Shown here: positions 1 through 9,042 of the stretch, piece by piece
Position numbering within the stretch: the stretch's first letter is position 1
Layout: every line of letters starts with the position of its first letter
Notes under the pieces: generated by a model
Databases searched by the model: none
Seen by the model: only the letters and a program-made list of their open reading frames with translations
What the model was told of the DNA's origin: nothing
NCBI GenBank assembly: GCA_965250245.1
Contig: OZ252296.1
Coordinates: 806,001 to 870,000 of the forward strand
Direction: 5' to 3'
DNA length: 64,000 nucleotides
Source of the DNA: JABDIP01 sp965250245
GTDB lineage: Bacteria > Pseudomonadota > Alphaproteobacteria > DSM-16000 > Inquilinaceae
Position numbers and translations under genes: made by a program

Positions 1-160
1 CATGCGGTCGCTCGCGGAGCGCGCCAAATCCGGCGACACGGACTTCTTCGAAGGCGCCCCCTACCACACCCCGCGCCGCCGCCTGGACGAAACCAGCGCC
101 GCCCGCAAACCCATCCTGCGCTGGCGCCCGGAGACGGAGACGAAGGCGGCTGCGGAGTAG
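1..160 (+). CDS. C-terminal fragment of an unrecognised protein
   Basis: An open frame enters the window from the left and ends at the TAG at 158-160. About 52 residues are visible, with a basic, proline-containing tail ending ETKAAAE. The Met at position 2 is probably internal because the frame is open to the window edge. No motif identifies the family. The gene converges on the ATP synthase operon, and a palindromic repeat (218-298) lies between the two. Confidence 0.5.
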   Translation, partial: MRSLAERAKSGDTDFFEGAPYHTPRRRLDETSAARKPILRWRPETETKAAAE

Positions 161-217
161 GGGTGGCGGGCCTCCAGGTTTGCCTGCTTGGCAAGCGAGA
201 CCCGGCTTCACCTTTGC

Positions 218-298
218 CGTCATTGCGAGCGAAGCGCGGCGATCCACTCTATCCGAGGGAGTGGATTGCCGCGTCGCCTGCGGCTCCTCGCAATGACG
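218..298. repeat. Dispersed palindromic repeat, family 1, copy 1
   Basis: Imperfect inverted repeat whose arms begin CGTCATTGCGAG and end CTCGCAATGACG, with inner arms GATCCACTC and GAGTGGATTG. A second copy lies at 12873-12956. This type of REP-like palindrome is common between genes in alphaproteobacteria. Here it sits between convergent genes, where its hairpin could end transcription from both sides. Confidence 0.85.
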
Positions 299-314
299 AC
301 CGCTGACGGTTGCG

Positions 315-1097
315 TCAGTGCAGCTTGTTGGGGAGGTCCTTGATGGCCTCGTCGACCAGGGCGTTGGCCTTGGTCTTGTCGAGCTGGCCGCCGATCACCT
401 CGCGGGCGGCGGAGATGGCGACGTCGACCGCGACGCCGCGGACCTCCGCCGTGGCGGCGGCTTCGGCCTGGGCGATGCGGTCCATGGCCATGGCCTCGCG
501 CCGCTTCAAGGTGGCCTCGAGGTCTTCGGCCGCGTGCTCGCGCAGGCGGTCGGCCTCGGCCCGGGCATGGGCGATGATCTCCTCCGCCTCGCCCAAGGCG
601 TCGCGCTGCCGGCGCTGGAAGTTGGCCAGGGCCGCCTGGGCCTCCTCGCGCAGCCTCTGGGCCTCCTCGAGCTCCTCGCGGATGCGGTCGGCGCGGCTGT
701 CCAGCGCGCCAAGGATGGCCCGCTTGGCGGGTCGGAAGGCAATGGCGATCAGCGCCACCAGGGCCAGGACCAGCCACACTTCCGTGGCGATCGCGGCATG
801 GTCGTCGGCCGCCTCGCCGTGATCGTCCTCGACGCCGACGGTCTCGGTCGTCTCCGGGGCCTCGGCCTCGCCTTCGCCCGGCACGATGTCTTCGACGGCG
901 TCGGTGACCGCGTCGACGATGGTCTCGATGATGCCGTCGTCAGCAGCGCCTTCCTCGGCGCCCTCGGCAGCGGCGTCCGCCTCCGCGGCGGGTGCGTCCG
1001 TTGCGTCCTCGGTGGCCGCCGGCTCGTCGGCCGCGGCCGGCTGCTCCTGGGTCTCGGTGGTCGCCTGGGCGATCGTCAGGATATCGTCGTCGCCCAT
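315..1097 (-). CDS. atpF: F0 ATP synthase subunit b with long acidic N-terminal extension
   Basis: This is the peripheral stalk subunit b of the F0 sector. A single membrane segment (EVWLVLALVALIAIAF, about residues 107-122) is followed by the long charged helix typical of b subunits and the usual C-terminal region. The ATG at 1097 overlaps the TGA of the b' gene (TGATG), implying coupling; a GTG one codon upstream is the alternative. The protein is 260 residues against roughly 160-180 for the family, because about 105 residues rich in Ala, Glu and Asp precede the membrane segment. This extension is unlike the neighbouring b' subunit. It is the last gene of the F0 operon, and the F1 genes are not in this window. 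Confidence 0.9.
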   Translation of the reverse strand: MGDDDILTIAQATTETQEQPAAADEPAATEDATDAPAAEADAAAEGAEEGAADDGIIETIVDAVTDAVEDIVPGEGEAEAPETTETVGVEDDHGEAADDHAAIATEVWLVLALVALIAIAFRPAKRAILGALDSRADRIREELEEAQRLREEAQAALANFQRRQRDALGEAEEIIAHARAEADRLREHAAEDLEATLKRREAMAMDRIAQAEAAATAEVRGVAVDVAISAAREVIGGQLDKTKANALVDEAIKDLPNKLH

Positions 1098-1588
1098 CAC
1101 CGGGGCTCCTTGAGGGCGGCATCGACACTGCCGGCGATCGCGGCATCATCGGCCGCACTGCCGGTCAGCTTGGAGACGACCTCGCCGGCGGCGCCGACGG
1201 CGATGTCGCGGATCTGGGCCTTGGCGTCTTCCTTGGCCTTGGCGATGCGCTCCTCGGCGGCGGCCGTCTTCTCCGCCAGGTCGCGGGCGAACTCGGCCTG
1301 CCGCTTGGACGCCATCTCGGCGACCTCCTGGCCGGCCTGGGCCAGCACCGCGCTGGCCTCGCCACGAGCCTTCTCAAGCGCCGCCTCATAGGCGGAGATC
1401 ACGCCCTCCGCCTCCTTCTTCAGCGACTCCGCCTTGTCCAGGTCGTCGGCGATGCGCTCGGAGCGTTCCTCCAGCACTTCGCCGATGCGCGGCAGCACCA
1501 GCCGGCTCATGACGAGGTACAGGATCACGAAGATGATCCCGAGCCAGACCAGCTGGCTGGCGAAGAATTCCGGATCGAATTGAGGCAT
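1097..1588 (-). CDS. atpF': F0 ATP synthase subunit b'
   Basis: Second, divergent b-type stalk subunit, as found in alphaproteobacteria, cyanobacteria and plastids, which form a b/b' heterodimer. The 163-residue protein starts MPQFDPEFF. It has one N-terminal membrane helix (about residues 10-28, SQLVWLGIIFVILYLVM), the conserved PRI segment, then a long Ala/Glu/Lys helix. The ATG at 1588 is chosen over a frame-open upstream start because the family begins with this short polar stretch. The gene lies 49 bases after atpE and overlaps atpF by one base. Confidence 0.93.
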   Translation of the reverse strand: MPQFDPEFFASQLVWLGIIFVILYLVMSRLVLPRIGEVLEERSERIADDLDKAESLKKEAEGVISAYEAALEKARGEASAVLAQAGQEVAEMASKRQAEFARDLAEKTAAAEERIAKAKEDAKAQIRDIAVGAAGEVVSKLTGSAADDAAIAGSVDAALKEPR

Positions 1589-1637
1589 GGCGCGTGTCCT
1601 CGCCGCCGGCCGTCCTGCCGGCGGCAATCCCGTCGGC

Positions 1638-1862
1638 TTAGCCGAACAGGGAGATCAGGCCGATGATCAGCGCGAACAGCGCGATCGCTTCCGTCACGGC
1701 GAAGCCGATCCAGATGTTGGCGCCGATCTCGTCCTTCGAAGCCGGGTTGCGGGCCAGGGCCGAGATGTAGCTCGACCACACATTGCCCACGCCGATGCCG
1801 GCGCCGATCATGCCGATCGCCGCAAGGCCCGCGCCGATGAACTTGGCCGCTTCAGCTTCCAT
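1638..1862 (-). CDS. atpE: F0 ATP synthase subunit c
   Basis: Proteolipid of the rotating c ring. At 74 residues it has normal length, with two membrane helices joined by the polar loop ARNP (residues 37-40) that contacts the F1 central stalk. The proton-carrying carboxylate is Glu58 in FAVTEAIALF. The first helix is rich in glycine (GAGLAAIGMIGAGIG), as needed for tight ring packing. It lies between atpB and atpF', the normal alphaproteobacterial order. Confidence 0.97.
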   Translation of the reverse strand: MEAEAAKFIGAGLAAIGMIGAGIGVGNVWSSYISALARNPASKDEIGANIWIGFAVTEAIALFALIIGLISLFG

Positions 1863-1922
1863 GATGATGTCCTTCCTAGCTTTGGTTTTCTTGTGCGGGA
1901 CCGGCCGGCCCCATGGAGAGAG

Positions 1923-2645
1923 TTAGTGCAGGTGAAGCGCGTCGTGGAGATAGACGCAGGAGAGGATGGTGAAGATGTACGCCTGCAGCACCGCGATGCC
2001 GATCTCAAGCGCCGTCAGCGGGATCAGGAACGCGAAGGGCACGATCCCGGCCACGCCCATCAGCGCGATGAAGCCGGCGATCACCTTCAGCAGCACGTGG
2101 CCCACGGTCATGTTGGCGAACAGGCGCACGGACAGGCTGACCGGCCGCGACAGGTAGGAGACCAGCTCCACTGGGATCAGGATGAAAGCGGTCCACCACG
2201 GCGCCCCGTGCGGGAAGAACAGGCTGAGGAATTTGAAGCCGTGCCGCCAGATGCCGATGATCGTCACGCCGATGAAGACCACCGCCGCGAGGCCGAAGGT
2301 CACGATGATGTGGCTGGTGACGGTGAACGAGCCCGGGACCATGCCGATCACGTTGCAGAACAGGACGAAGACGAACAGCGTGAAGATGAACGGGAAATAG
2401 GGCCTGCCGGCGCTGCCGACATTGTCCCGCAACATGTTCGCGATGACTTCGTAGAAGATCTCCGCCAGCGACTGCCAGCGGGTCGGGACCAGGGCCCGGC
2501 CGCTCATGCTGGCGACCAGGAACACCGTCGCGATGGCGGCGGCCAGCACCATGTAGGCCGACGCGTTGGTGAAGGAGAGGTCGAGCTCGCCGAGCCGGAT
2601 CGGGACCCACGGCTTCACCTCGAACTGTTCAAGCGGCCCCGCCAC
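1923..2645 (-). CDS. atpB: F0 ATP synthase subunit a
   Basis: Proton channel subunit of F0, 240 residues, with several hydrophobic helices. The essential stator arginine is in SVRLFANM, and the last two helices include ALEIGIAVLQAYIF. The start is taken as GTG at 2645, preceded by GGAGGGA about six bases upstream. An upstream in-frame extension lacks family similarity and would run into atpI. The stop of atpI is 16 bases upstream, so the two genes are cotranscribed. Confidence 0.95.
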   Translation of the reverse strand: MAGPLEQFEVKPWVPIRLGELDLSFTNASAYMVLAAAIATVFLVASMSGRALVPTRWQSLAEIFYEVIANMLRDNVGSAGRPYFPFIFTLFVFVLFCNVIGMVPGSFTVTSHIIVTFGLAAVVFIGVTIIGIWRHGFKFLSLFFPHGAPWWTAFILIPVELVSYLSRPVSLSVRLFANMTVGHVLLKVIAGFIALMGVAGIVPFAFLIPLTALEIGIAVLQAYIFTILSCVYLHDALHLH

Positions 2646-2661
2646 GCGGTCCCTCCCACTG

Positions 2662-3024
2662 TCACGACTGCCGGTCGGCCTGCTCGGCCGCCTTGCGCTC
2701 CTTGGCCTGGCGCTCGATCTCCTGGGCCGCCCGGTAGACATTGCGGAACGCCGCCGCGCAGCCCAGCAGGAAGAACAGGATCAGCAGCCAGGGCTGCGTA
2801 CCCAACCATTTGTCGAGGGCGATACCGATCCCGGTACCGACCAGAACGGCGGCGACCAGCTCCACGGCGACCCGCATGCCGGCACCCATGCCTTCGGAGC
2901 TCACGCTGCCACGTCCTGCGCCCGGACGCCCGTGTTTGGACTTGGCCGCCTCCAGGCGCCGGTCCAGCGCCTTCAGCGATCCTGAGTCCTCCGATGCGGG
3001 CCGGTCGCGGTCCCCCTCTGTCAC
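2662..3024 (-). CDS. atpI: AtpI/AtpZ-type F0F1 assembly protein
   Basis: A small membrane protein that opens the F0 operon; members are linked to c-ring assembly or cation uptake. The 120-residue sequence has a polar basic N-terminus of about 48 residues, two membrane helices (about 50-70 and 78-95) and a charged C-terminal tail (RQAKERKAAEQADRQS). The loop GIALDKWLGTQPW between the helices is typical of the family. It lies about 110 bases downstream of smc on the same strand, so the operon promoter is probably in that gap, although none is obvious. Confidence 0.88.
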   Translation of the reverse strand: MTEGDRDRPASEDSGSLKALDRRLEAAKSKHGRPGAGRGSVSSEGMGAGMRVAVELVAAVLVGTGIGIALDKWLGTQPWLLILFFLLGCAAAFRNVYRAAQEIERQAKERKAAEQADRQS

Positions 3025-3136
3025 AACGCGCGGAATTCCTTGGCTTTGGCTTCGCCCCCGCCGAAACGCGCCGCAACTTAAGGAGTGGCCGGCATCGCTG
3101 TCAAGAAAGGAAAACCGCGCCTTACACGGCGGCAGG

Positions 3137-6100
3137 TCAGGCCGTCTGGCGCAGTTCCTCGGCCCGTTGCAGGTCGACGGAGACGAGCTGTGAGACGCCC
3201 CGTTCGGGCATGGTCACGCCGAACAGGCGGTCGACCCGCGCCATCGTCATGCGGTGGTGGGTGATGACCAGGAATCGCGTCGACTGCTCGCTGGCCAGCT
3301 CGGCCAGCAGGGTGCAGAAGCGGTCCACATTGGCGTCATCCAGCGGCGCGTCGACCTCGTCCAGCACACAGATCGGCGCGGGACGCGTGAGGAAGGCCGC
3401 GAACAGCAGCGCCAGCGCCGTCAACGCCTGCTCGCCGCCGGACAGCAGGGAGAGGTGCTGCAGCCGCTTGCCGGGCGGGCTGGCATAGATTTCCAGGCCG
3501 GCATCCAGTGGGTCGTCGGCCTCGGTCAGCTTCAGATGCGCCCGGCCGCCGCCGAACAGCCGCGTGAACAGCTCCCGGAAATGGCCGTCCACCGTGCCGA
3601 ACGAGGCCAGCAGCCGCTCCCGCGCCTCGCGGTTCAGGCTGCCGATCCCCTGGCGCAGCCGGCCGATGGCGGCAATCAGATCGTCCCGCTCGGAGATCAT
3701 GCCGGCGATCTGCTGGTCCAGCTCCGCCGCCTCGGTATCGGCGCGCAGATTGACCGGCCCCATGCCGTCGCGCTCGCGGAACAGGCGCTCCAGTTGCGCG
3801 GAAACGGTCGTCTCTTCCGGCAGGGCCGCGTCGGGCTTGAGTTCGGTGAGGCCGAAGACCTTATCCGGCGTGCATTGCAGGCGCTCGGCGATACGGTCGC
3901 GGACGGCGTCGCAGGCGGTGAGCGCGGCCGACACCGCGGCCTCCGCCCGGACCCGCTCCTCGCGGGCGCCGGCCAGTTCGCCCTCGGCCGTCTTCAGGGC
4001 CCGGTCGGCCTCGGCCTGGTGGGTCTCCGCGGCGGCCAGGGTATCCGCCGCCCTTCGGCGCGCGGCCTCGGCTTCCTCGATCTTGGCCTCCAGAGCCTCG
4101 CGTTCCTCGGCGATCCTGGCGGGCCGATCGGCCAGGGCGGCGACGGCATCGGTGGCATCTTCGGCGCGCGATTCGAGCTCCGCCACGCGTTCGCCGGCGC
4201 CGGATGCACGTTCCTGCCAGGTCGCGGCTTCGGCATCGATCGCCGCGAGCCTCTGGCGCCGGCTGTCGGCCTCGCGCAGCAGCGCATCGAGGCTGTTGCG
4301 GCGGCGCTCCCGCTCGTTGCGGGCCTCGGAGAGCGCCAGGCGTTCGGCCTGCTGCGCCTCGCGCTGCGCCTCGATCTCCGGCAGGTCCGCCAGCGCCGCG
4401 CGCGCGCCTTCGAGGTCGTCGGCAACCTGCTGCCGGTCGGTCTCGAGCTGGTCCAGCGTTTCCGAAAGGCCGGCCAGTCGCGAGTCCCGCGCCGCCGCCT
4501 CGCGACCCAGACGGGCCAGCAGGTCCCGGATGCGGCCGAGCTCGGCGAAGGCCTCGTCCAGTGTCTTGCGGCTCGATCGGACCCGTTCGCGGGTCTCGTC
4601 CTGCCGTGTCCCGGCGGCCTCGAACGCAGCCTCTGTCCGCTCCTGCGCCGTGCGGGCCTTGGCGATCTCCGCATCCAGTTCGGCGAGGCGGTTCTTCTGG
4701 GTCAGCCGAACCGCCGCCGCGGTCGGCGCTTCCGCCGCGGCCGTATAGCCGTCCCAGCGCCAGCGCGCACCCTCACGCGTGACAAGCTGCTGGCCGGGCG
4801 CCAGGGCCGCCGACAGGCGCTTGCCGGTCGCCTCGTCGGGCACCAGGCCGGTCTGGGCCAGCCGGCGGGCCAGCGCATCGGGCGCGCGGACCCGCTTGCC
4901 GAGGCCTTCCGCGCCATCGGGCAGGGCGCGGTCGTCCGGCAGCGGGGGCAGAGAGCGCCAATGCACCGGAGCCCCCTCGTCGAGCGACGCGGAACCGTCT
5001 TCGCCGAGGGCGGCGGCCAGGGCCATCTCGTAGCCGCCATCGACCGAGATGGAATCGATGACCGGCGGAAACAGGTCGGGATTGCCGGTGTCCAGCACGG
5101 CGCTCAGTGCCTCGGCCTCGGCGGTCAGCTTGGCGAGGTCGGCCAGGGCCTGTTGCCGTGCCTGCGCCGCATCGGTCCGGGCCGCCTCGGCCGACTGATG
5201 CTCGGCCTCGGCCTTGGCAACGGCGTCGCGGAGGCCCGCCAGCGCCGTCTCCGCCTCCTGCTGCTTGGCTTCGGCGGCGGCGATATCCGGCGCGCCGGCG
5301 ATCTCCGACGCCAGCGCGTCCCGCTGCCGTCCGGATTCCTCCGTTCGGCTTTGCAGCCCCGCGAGCCGGGCGTCCAGCGAGCCGATGCGATCCTCGGCGG
5401 CGCGGCGCTCGGAGTCCGCGGCGGCGATCGATTCGCTCAAGGCGGCCAGCGCCGTCTCATGCAATTCGGCCTGCTCCGACGCGGTGTCGAATGCGGCGCG
5501 GGCGGTTGCCTCGCCCTCCGCTTCGCCGGCCTGCTCCTTGGCCAGTTGCAGGCGCTCTTCCTCCAGCCGCTCCAATGCGCCGGAGGCATCCGCCTTCAAC
5601 GCCAGTTCGCGCTCGATGTCGCGCTGGATCTCGCCGCGGCGCCGCTCGGCGTCTTCGCGTGCCGCGTCGACCCGGTCCTGCTCGGCCTGCAGCCCGTCCC
5701 GCGCGACGGTCAGCCGTTGCAGCGCCGCCGCCGCTTCCGCCTCGGCCTGGCGCAGGGGCGGGACCGCTTCGGCGGCGCCGGCCTGGGCCGCGGTCGCCCG
5801 GGTCACCGCGACCATGGCGCCGCGAACGCCGTCATCGGCTTCGGTGAAGGTGTCGCGGGCCGATTGCTCGTCGGCCTGGGCCGCCAGCCAGCGGATATGC
5901 AGCAGCGTCGCCTCGGCCCGGCGGATGCGGTCGGACAGGCTGCGGTAGCGTGCCGCCTGGCGGGCCTGCTTCTTCAGCCCCGCGAGTTGGCCTTCCATGG
6001 CCGCGATGACGTCCTCCAGCCGGACCAGGTTGTTCTCGGCGGCGCGCAGCCTCAGCTCCGCCTCGTGCCGGCGGCTGTGCAGCCCGGTGATGCCGGCGGC

Positions 6101-6598
6101 GGATTCCAGCAGCGAGCGCCGGTCGGCCGGTTTGGCGTTGATGATCGCGCCGATGCGGCCCTGGCTGACCAGGGCGGAGGAATGGGCGCCGGAGCTGTTA
6201 TCCTGGAACAGCAACTGCAGGTCGCGGGCCCGGACCGACTTGCCGTTGACCCGGTAGTCGGAGCCGCTGCCGCGCTCGATGCGCCGCGACACCTCCAACT
6301 CGTCATGGTCGTTGAACATGGCCGGCGCGGTGCGGTCGCCGTTATCCAGGTTCAGCGACACCTCGGCCAGGTTGCGCGCCGGCCGGTCGGCCGTGCCGCC
6401 GAAGATGACGTCGTCCATCTCCGCCCCGCGCATGCGCTTGGCGGAGTTCTCGCCCATCACCCAGCGCAGCGCCTCGACCAGATTGGACTTGCCGCAGCCA
6501 TTCGGGCCCACGACACCGGTAATGCCCGGCTCGATCAAGAGTTCCGTCGGCTCGACGAAGGACTTGAAGCCGGACAGGCGAAGCTTGGCAAACTGCAA
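3137..6598 (-). CDS. smc: Chromosome segregation protein SMC
   Basis: ATPase of the SMC-ScpAB condensin complex. The 1153-residue protein shows Walker A GPNGCGKSN at residues 31-39, long Ala/Glu/Arg coiled coils, a hinge around 500-620 (PVIDSISVDGGYEMALAAALG region), a second coiled coil, the signature LLSGGEQ near 1049 and Walker B LDEVDAPLDDAN near 1076. Length and domain order are normal for the family. It follows a DsbA-like gene by 33 bases and precedes atpI, an order seen in other alphaproteobacteria. The coiled-coil codons give many long spurious frames on the other strand. Confidence 0.97.
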   Translation of the reverse strand: MQFAKLRLSGFKSFVEPTELLIEPGITGVVGPNGCGKSNLVEALRWVMGENSAKRMRGAEMDDVIFGGTADRPARNLAEVSLNLDNGDRTAPAMFNDHDELEVSRRIERGSGSDYRVNGKSVRARDLQLLFQDNSSGAHSSALVSQGRIGAIINAKPADRRSLLESAAGITGLHSRRHEAELRLRAAENNLVRLEDVIAAMEGQLAGLKKQARQAARYRSLSDRIRRAEATLLHIRWLAAQADEQSARDTFTEADDGVRGAMVAVTRATAAQAGAAEAVPPLRQAEAEAAAALQRLTVARDGLQAEQDRVDAAREDAERRRGEIQRDIERELALKADASGALERLEEERLQLAKEQAGEAEGEATARAAFDTASEQAELHETALAALSESIAAADSERRAAEDRIGSLDARLAGLQSRTEESGRQRDALASEIAGAPDIAAAEAKQQEAETALAGLRDAVAKAEAEHQSAEAARTDAAQARQQALADLAKLTAEAEALSAVLDTGNPDLFPPVIDSISVDGGYEMALAAALGEDGSASLDEGAPVHWRSLPPLPDDRALPDGAEGLGKRVRAPDALARRLAQTGLVPDEATGKRLSAALAPGQQLVTREGARWRWDGYTAAAEAPTAAAVRLTQKNRLAELDAEIAKARTAQERTEAAFEAAGTRQDETRERVRSSRKTLDEAFAELGRIRDLLARLGREAAARDSRLAGLSETLDQLETDRQQVADDLEGARAALADLPEIEAQREAQQAERLALSEARNERERRRNSLDALLREADSRRQRLAAIDAEAATWQERASGAGERVAELESRAEDATDAVAALADRPARIAEEREALEAKIEEAEAARRRAADTLAAAETHQAEADRALKTAEGELAGAREERVRAEAAVSAALTACDAVRDRIAERLQCTPDKVFGLTELKPDAALPEETTVSAQLERLFRERDGMGPVNLRADTEAAELDQQIAGMISERDDLIAAIGRLRQGIGSLNREARERLLASFGTVDGHFRELFTRLFGGGRAHLKLTEADDPLDAGLEIYASPPGKRLQHLSLLSGGEQALTALALLFAAFLTRPAPICVLDEVDAPLDDANVDRFCTLLAELASEQSTRFLVITHHRMTMARVDRLFGVTMPERGVSQLVSVDLQRAEELRQTA

Positions 6599-6631
6599 GG
6601 GCGGAAGGCTTTCTCTGGGTCGTTTGCGGGG

Positions 6632-7267
6632 CTAGTTGCTGGCGCGGTCGATGATCTCGGTGAATTCCTCGATCGAGCGCCCGCCGCTCAGGGTCTTGCC
6701 GTTGACCACGAAGGACGGCGTCGCCTGCACGTTGTATGTGTTCGCGCCTTCCAGGCGCAGGCCGAGAATCCGCTCCTCGAGCTGCGAATCGGCCATGCAG
6801 GCGTCGAACGCCGCCTGGCTGAGCCCGGCCATGCGGCCGATGCGGCTCAACGACTGCAGCCAGTCGGGACCGCTGGACCACTGGTTGAGGGTGGCGAAGA
6901 CCACGTCCACCACGTTGAAATACTGCTCCTCGGGCACGCAGCGGGCCATCATCCCGGCGCGCAGGGCCGGCTCGTTCAGCGGGAAGTCGCGGAACACGAA
7001 GCGGACCTGGCCGGTGTCGATGAAGCGCTCCTTCAGCAACGGCATGGTCTCGTTGTGGAAGTTGGCGCAGTGCGGGCAGGTGAACGAGGCGTATTCCACG
7101 ATGGTCACCGGCGCGTCGTCGCTGCCGAGCACCTTGTCGAAGTCGGTGATGCCGGGGTCCCAGCTGCCGGCCGCGACCGCGTCATTGGACTGGCGCAGCA
7201 CGAACGCCGCGCCGCCGGCGGCGGCAACGGTGACAGCACCCCCTACAATTAGTGTCCTTCGGCGCAA
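6632..7267 (-). CDS. DsbA-family thiol oxidoreductase
   Basis: Periplasmic thioredoxin-fold protein of 211 residues. An N-terminal signal anchor (RRRTLIVGGAVTVAAAGGAAF) precedes the active site CPHC in YASFTCPHCANFHNE. The cis-proline loop is seen in NVQATPSFVVNG. The start is a TTG at 7267 supported by AGGAGG six bases upstream; no ATG fits better. It lies between the DUF721 gene and smc. The family position suggests a DsbA/BdbD-like oxidase or an isomerase, and the exact redox role cannot be read from sequence. Confidence 0.88.
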   Translation of the reverse strand: MRRRTLIVGGAVTVAAAGGAAFVLRQSNDAVAAGSWDPGITDFDKVLGSDDAPVTIVEYASFTCPHCANFHNETMPLLKERFIDTGQVRFVFRDFPLNEPALRAGMMARCVPEEQYFNVVDVVFATLNQWSSGPDWLQSLSRIGRMAGLSQAAFDACMADSQLEERILGLRLEGANTYNVQATPSFVVNGKTLSGGRSIEEFTEIIDRASN

Positions 7268-7329
7268 TCTCGCCTCCTATCCACTAGATATTGACTATAC
7301 GCTGCGCCGTGTTCGGGCCGCAAGCGTCG

Positions 7330-7830
7330 CTAATCCGATCGGCGGGGCCGAGTCGTGCATGACCGCGGCGCTCCGCCCTTCAGCAGCGCCTCGGCCATGG
7401 AGTCGAGATGGTGCCGCAGGGTGGGATTTTCGACCGTCGATAACGCATTTGCGATCGCCTCCGATTCGGCCGGTGTGGCCGGTCTCGCCGGCCTTCCCGT
7501 GGTTCGGCCCGGTTGCCGGGGCGGTGCCTGCACCAGCTTGATGCGATCGATCGCACGATAGCCGAAATGGCCGTTCAGCCGCTCCAGGATGCGCGGCATC
7601 TCGTGCTGCAGCTCCAGCGCGTCGGCGGGCGCGGCCCGCAGGGTCAGGACGCCGCCTTCATTGCGGCCGCGCGGGAAATCGAGCATGTCCGGCTGGGTCC
7701 GTGCCGCGAGATCGTCGCCGACGATATGCGCCCAGTTCTCGATCACGCCGCCCAGCGCGGCGAATCGCTTGCCCAGGGCGTTGCGGGCGATCGGGCTGGC
7801 GATCGCGGACAGGGACCGGGTCTTGCTCAT
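7330..7830 (-). CDS. DUF721 / DciA-like protein
   Basis: A 166-residue protein with the DUF721 core (LGKRFAALGGVIENWAHIVGDDLAARTQPDML, then a hydrophobic core ending GYRAIDRIKLVQ). Members include DciA, which helps load the replicative helicase DnaB in bacteria lacking DnaC. The C-terminal 50 residues are a basic, proline-rich tail of low conservation. It is divergent from mutY with 54 bases between them, and lies upstream of the DsbA-like gene and smc, a conserved alphaproteobacterial arrangement. Confidence 0.85.
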   Translation of the reverse strand: MSKTRSLSAIASPIARNALGKRFAALGGVIENWAHIVGDDLAARTQPDMLDFPRGRNEGGVLTLRAAPADALELQHEMPRILERLNGHFGYRAIDRIKLVQAPPRQPGRTTGRPARPATPAESEAIANALSTVENPTLRHHLDSMAEALLKGGAPRSCTTRPRRSD

Positions 7831-7884
7831 CGTGACCGCACTCCGTGATGGCGGAGACTAGGCAGCGTCGCGGCCCGAACTATC

Positions 7885-9042
7885 ATGACATCAGGGACCG
7901 GAACACAGGCTGCAAGGATGACGGAGATCGGCACGACGGACAATGACGACGCGGCGCTGCTGGCGACCGGGCTGCTGCGCTGGTACGACCGCCATCGGCG
8001 GAGCCTGCCGTGGCGCGCGGAACCGGGCATCCGGCCCGATCCCTACCATGTCTGGCTCAGCGAGATCATGCTGCAACAGACGACCGTGGCGGCGGTCGCC
8101 GGCTATTTCCAGCGCTTCCTGGAGCGATGGCCGACCGTCAGAGATCTGGCGGCCGCACCCCTGGACGACGTGCTGCGGGAATGGGCCGGGCTCGGCTACT
8201 ACGCCCGTGCCCGCAACCTGCACAAATGCGCCGGCATCGTCGCCCGCGACCATGGCGGCCGGTTTCCCGAGGACGAGTCGGACCTCAGAGAGTTGCCGGG
8301 AATCGGCGTCTACACCGCCGCGGCCATCGCGGCGATCGCCTTCGATCGGCCGGCGGCGGTGATGGACGGCAATGTGGAGAGGGTCGTCGCGCGGCTGTTC
8401 GCCGTCGCCGAGCCGCTGCCGGCGGTGAAGCCGAAGCTGCTGGCGTTGACGTCGACGCTGACGCCGAACAGCCGACCCGGAGATTTCGCCCAGGCGATGA
8501 TGGATCTCGGCGCCACCGTGTGCACGCCGCGCAAGCCGAAATGCATCCTCTGCCCCTGGACCGGCGCCTGCACCGCCCGCAGCCAGGGCATCGCCGAGGA
8601 CCTGCCGGCCAGGCTTCCGAAGAAGCGCAAGCCGGTCCGGCGCGGCGTCGCCTTCTGGGCGGTCACGCCGGCCGGCGACATTCTGCTGCGGCGACGGCCG
8701 GAGCGGGGTCTGCTGGGCGGCATGATCGAGGTGCCGTCGACCGAATGGCGCGAGGCCCCGGCACCGGCCCTCGACACGGTCAACGGCGAAGCGCCGGTCT
8801 TGGCCCAATGGCGCATGCTGCCGGGGCAGGTACGCCACACCTTCACCCACTTCCAGCTCGAGCTGACGGTGGCGGCGGGCCGCGTGGAACACTCCGACAA
8901 GACGGCGGGCCTATGGGTCCCGGTCGACCGGCTGGGCGATCAGGCACTGCCGACGGTCATGAAGAAGGTGGTGCGCCACGCCCTGGCGCACGCCGGAAGT
9001 GCTGGCGGAAGCGGGCCTCGTCCTTCGACAGGCTCAGGATGA
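7885..9042 (+). CDS. mutY: A/G-specific adenine glycosylase MutY
   Basis: Base-excision enzyme removing adenine opposite 8-oxoguanine. It has the catalytic Glu in SEIMLQQT, a helix-hairpin-helix (LPGIGVYTAAAIAAI, from about residue 137), the conserved Asp in VMDGNVERV, a four-cysteine Fe-S loop (C-X6-C-X2-C-X5-C in CTPRKPKCILCPWTGAC) and a C-terminal NUDIX-like domain. A second ATG at 7918 (MTEIG) is an equally plausible start; neither has a strong ribosome site. The last residues (GPRPSTGSG) are encoded by the left arm of a palindromic repeat that also supplies the stop codon. Confidence 0.96.
   Translation: MTSGTGTQAARMTEIGTTDNDDAALLATGLLRWYDRHRRSLPWRAEPGIRPDPYHVWLSEIMLQQTTVAAVAGYFQRFLERWPTVRDLAAAPLDDVLREWAGLGYYARARNLHKCAGIVARDHGGRFPEDESDLRELPGIGVYTAAAIAAIAFDRPAAVMDGNVERVVARLFAVAEPLPAVKPKLLALTSTLTPNSRPGDFAQAMMDLGATVCTPRKPKCILCPWTGACTARSQGIAEDLPARLPKKRKPVRRGVAFWAVTPAGDILLRRRPERGLLGGMIEVPSTEWREAPAPALDTVNGEAPVLAQWRMLPGQVRHTFTHFQLELTVAAGRVEHSDKTAGLWVPVDRLGDQALPTVMKKVVRHALAHAGSAGGSGPRPSTGSG

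Noticed and set aside
318..1391. Long plus-strand frame opposite atpF and atpF'
   Set aside because: Shadow of real minus-strand genes in high-GC DNA; the translated sequence is Gly/Leu/Arg-rich without any domain.
3254..7252. 1332-codon plus-strand frame opposite smc and the DsbA-like gene
   Set aside because: Codon periodicity belongs to smc; the frame has no recognisable motif and crosses two real genes.
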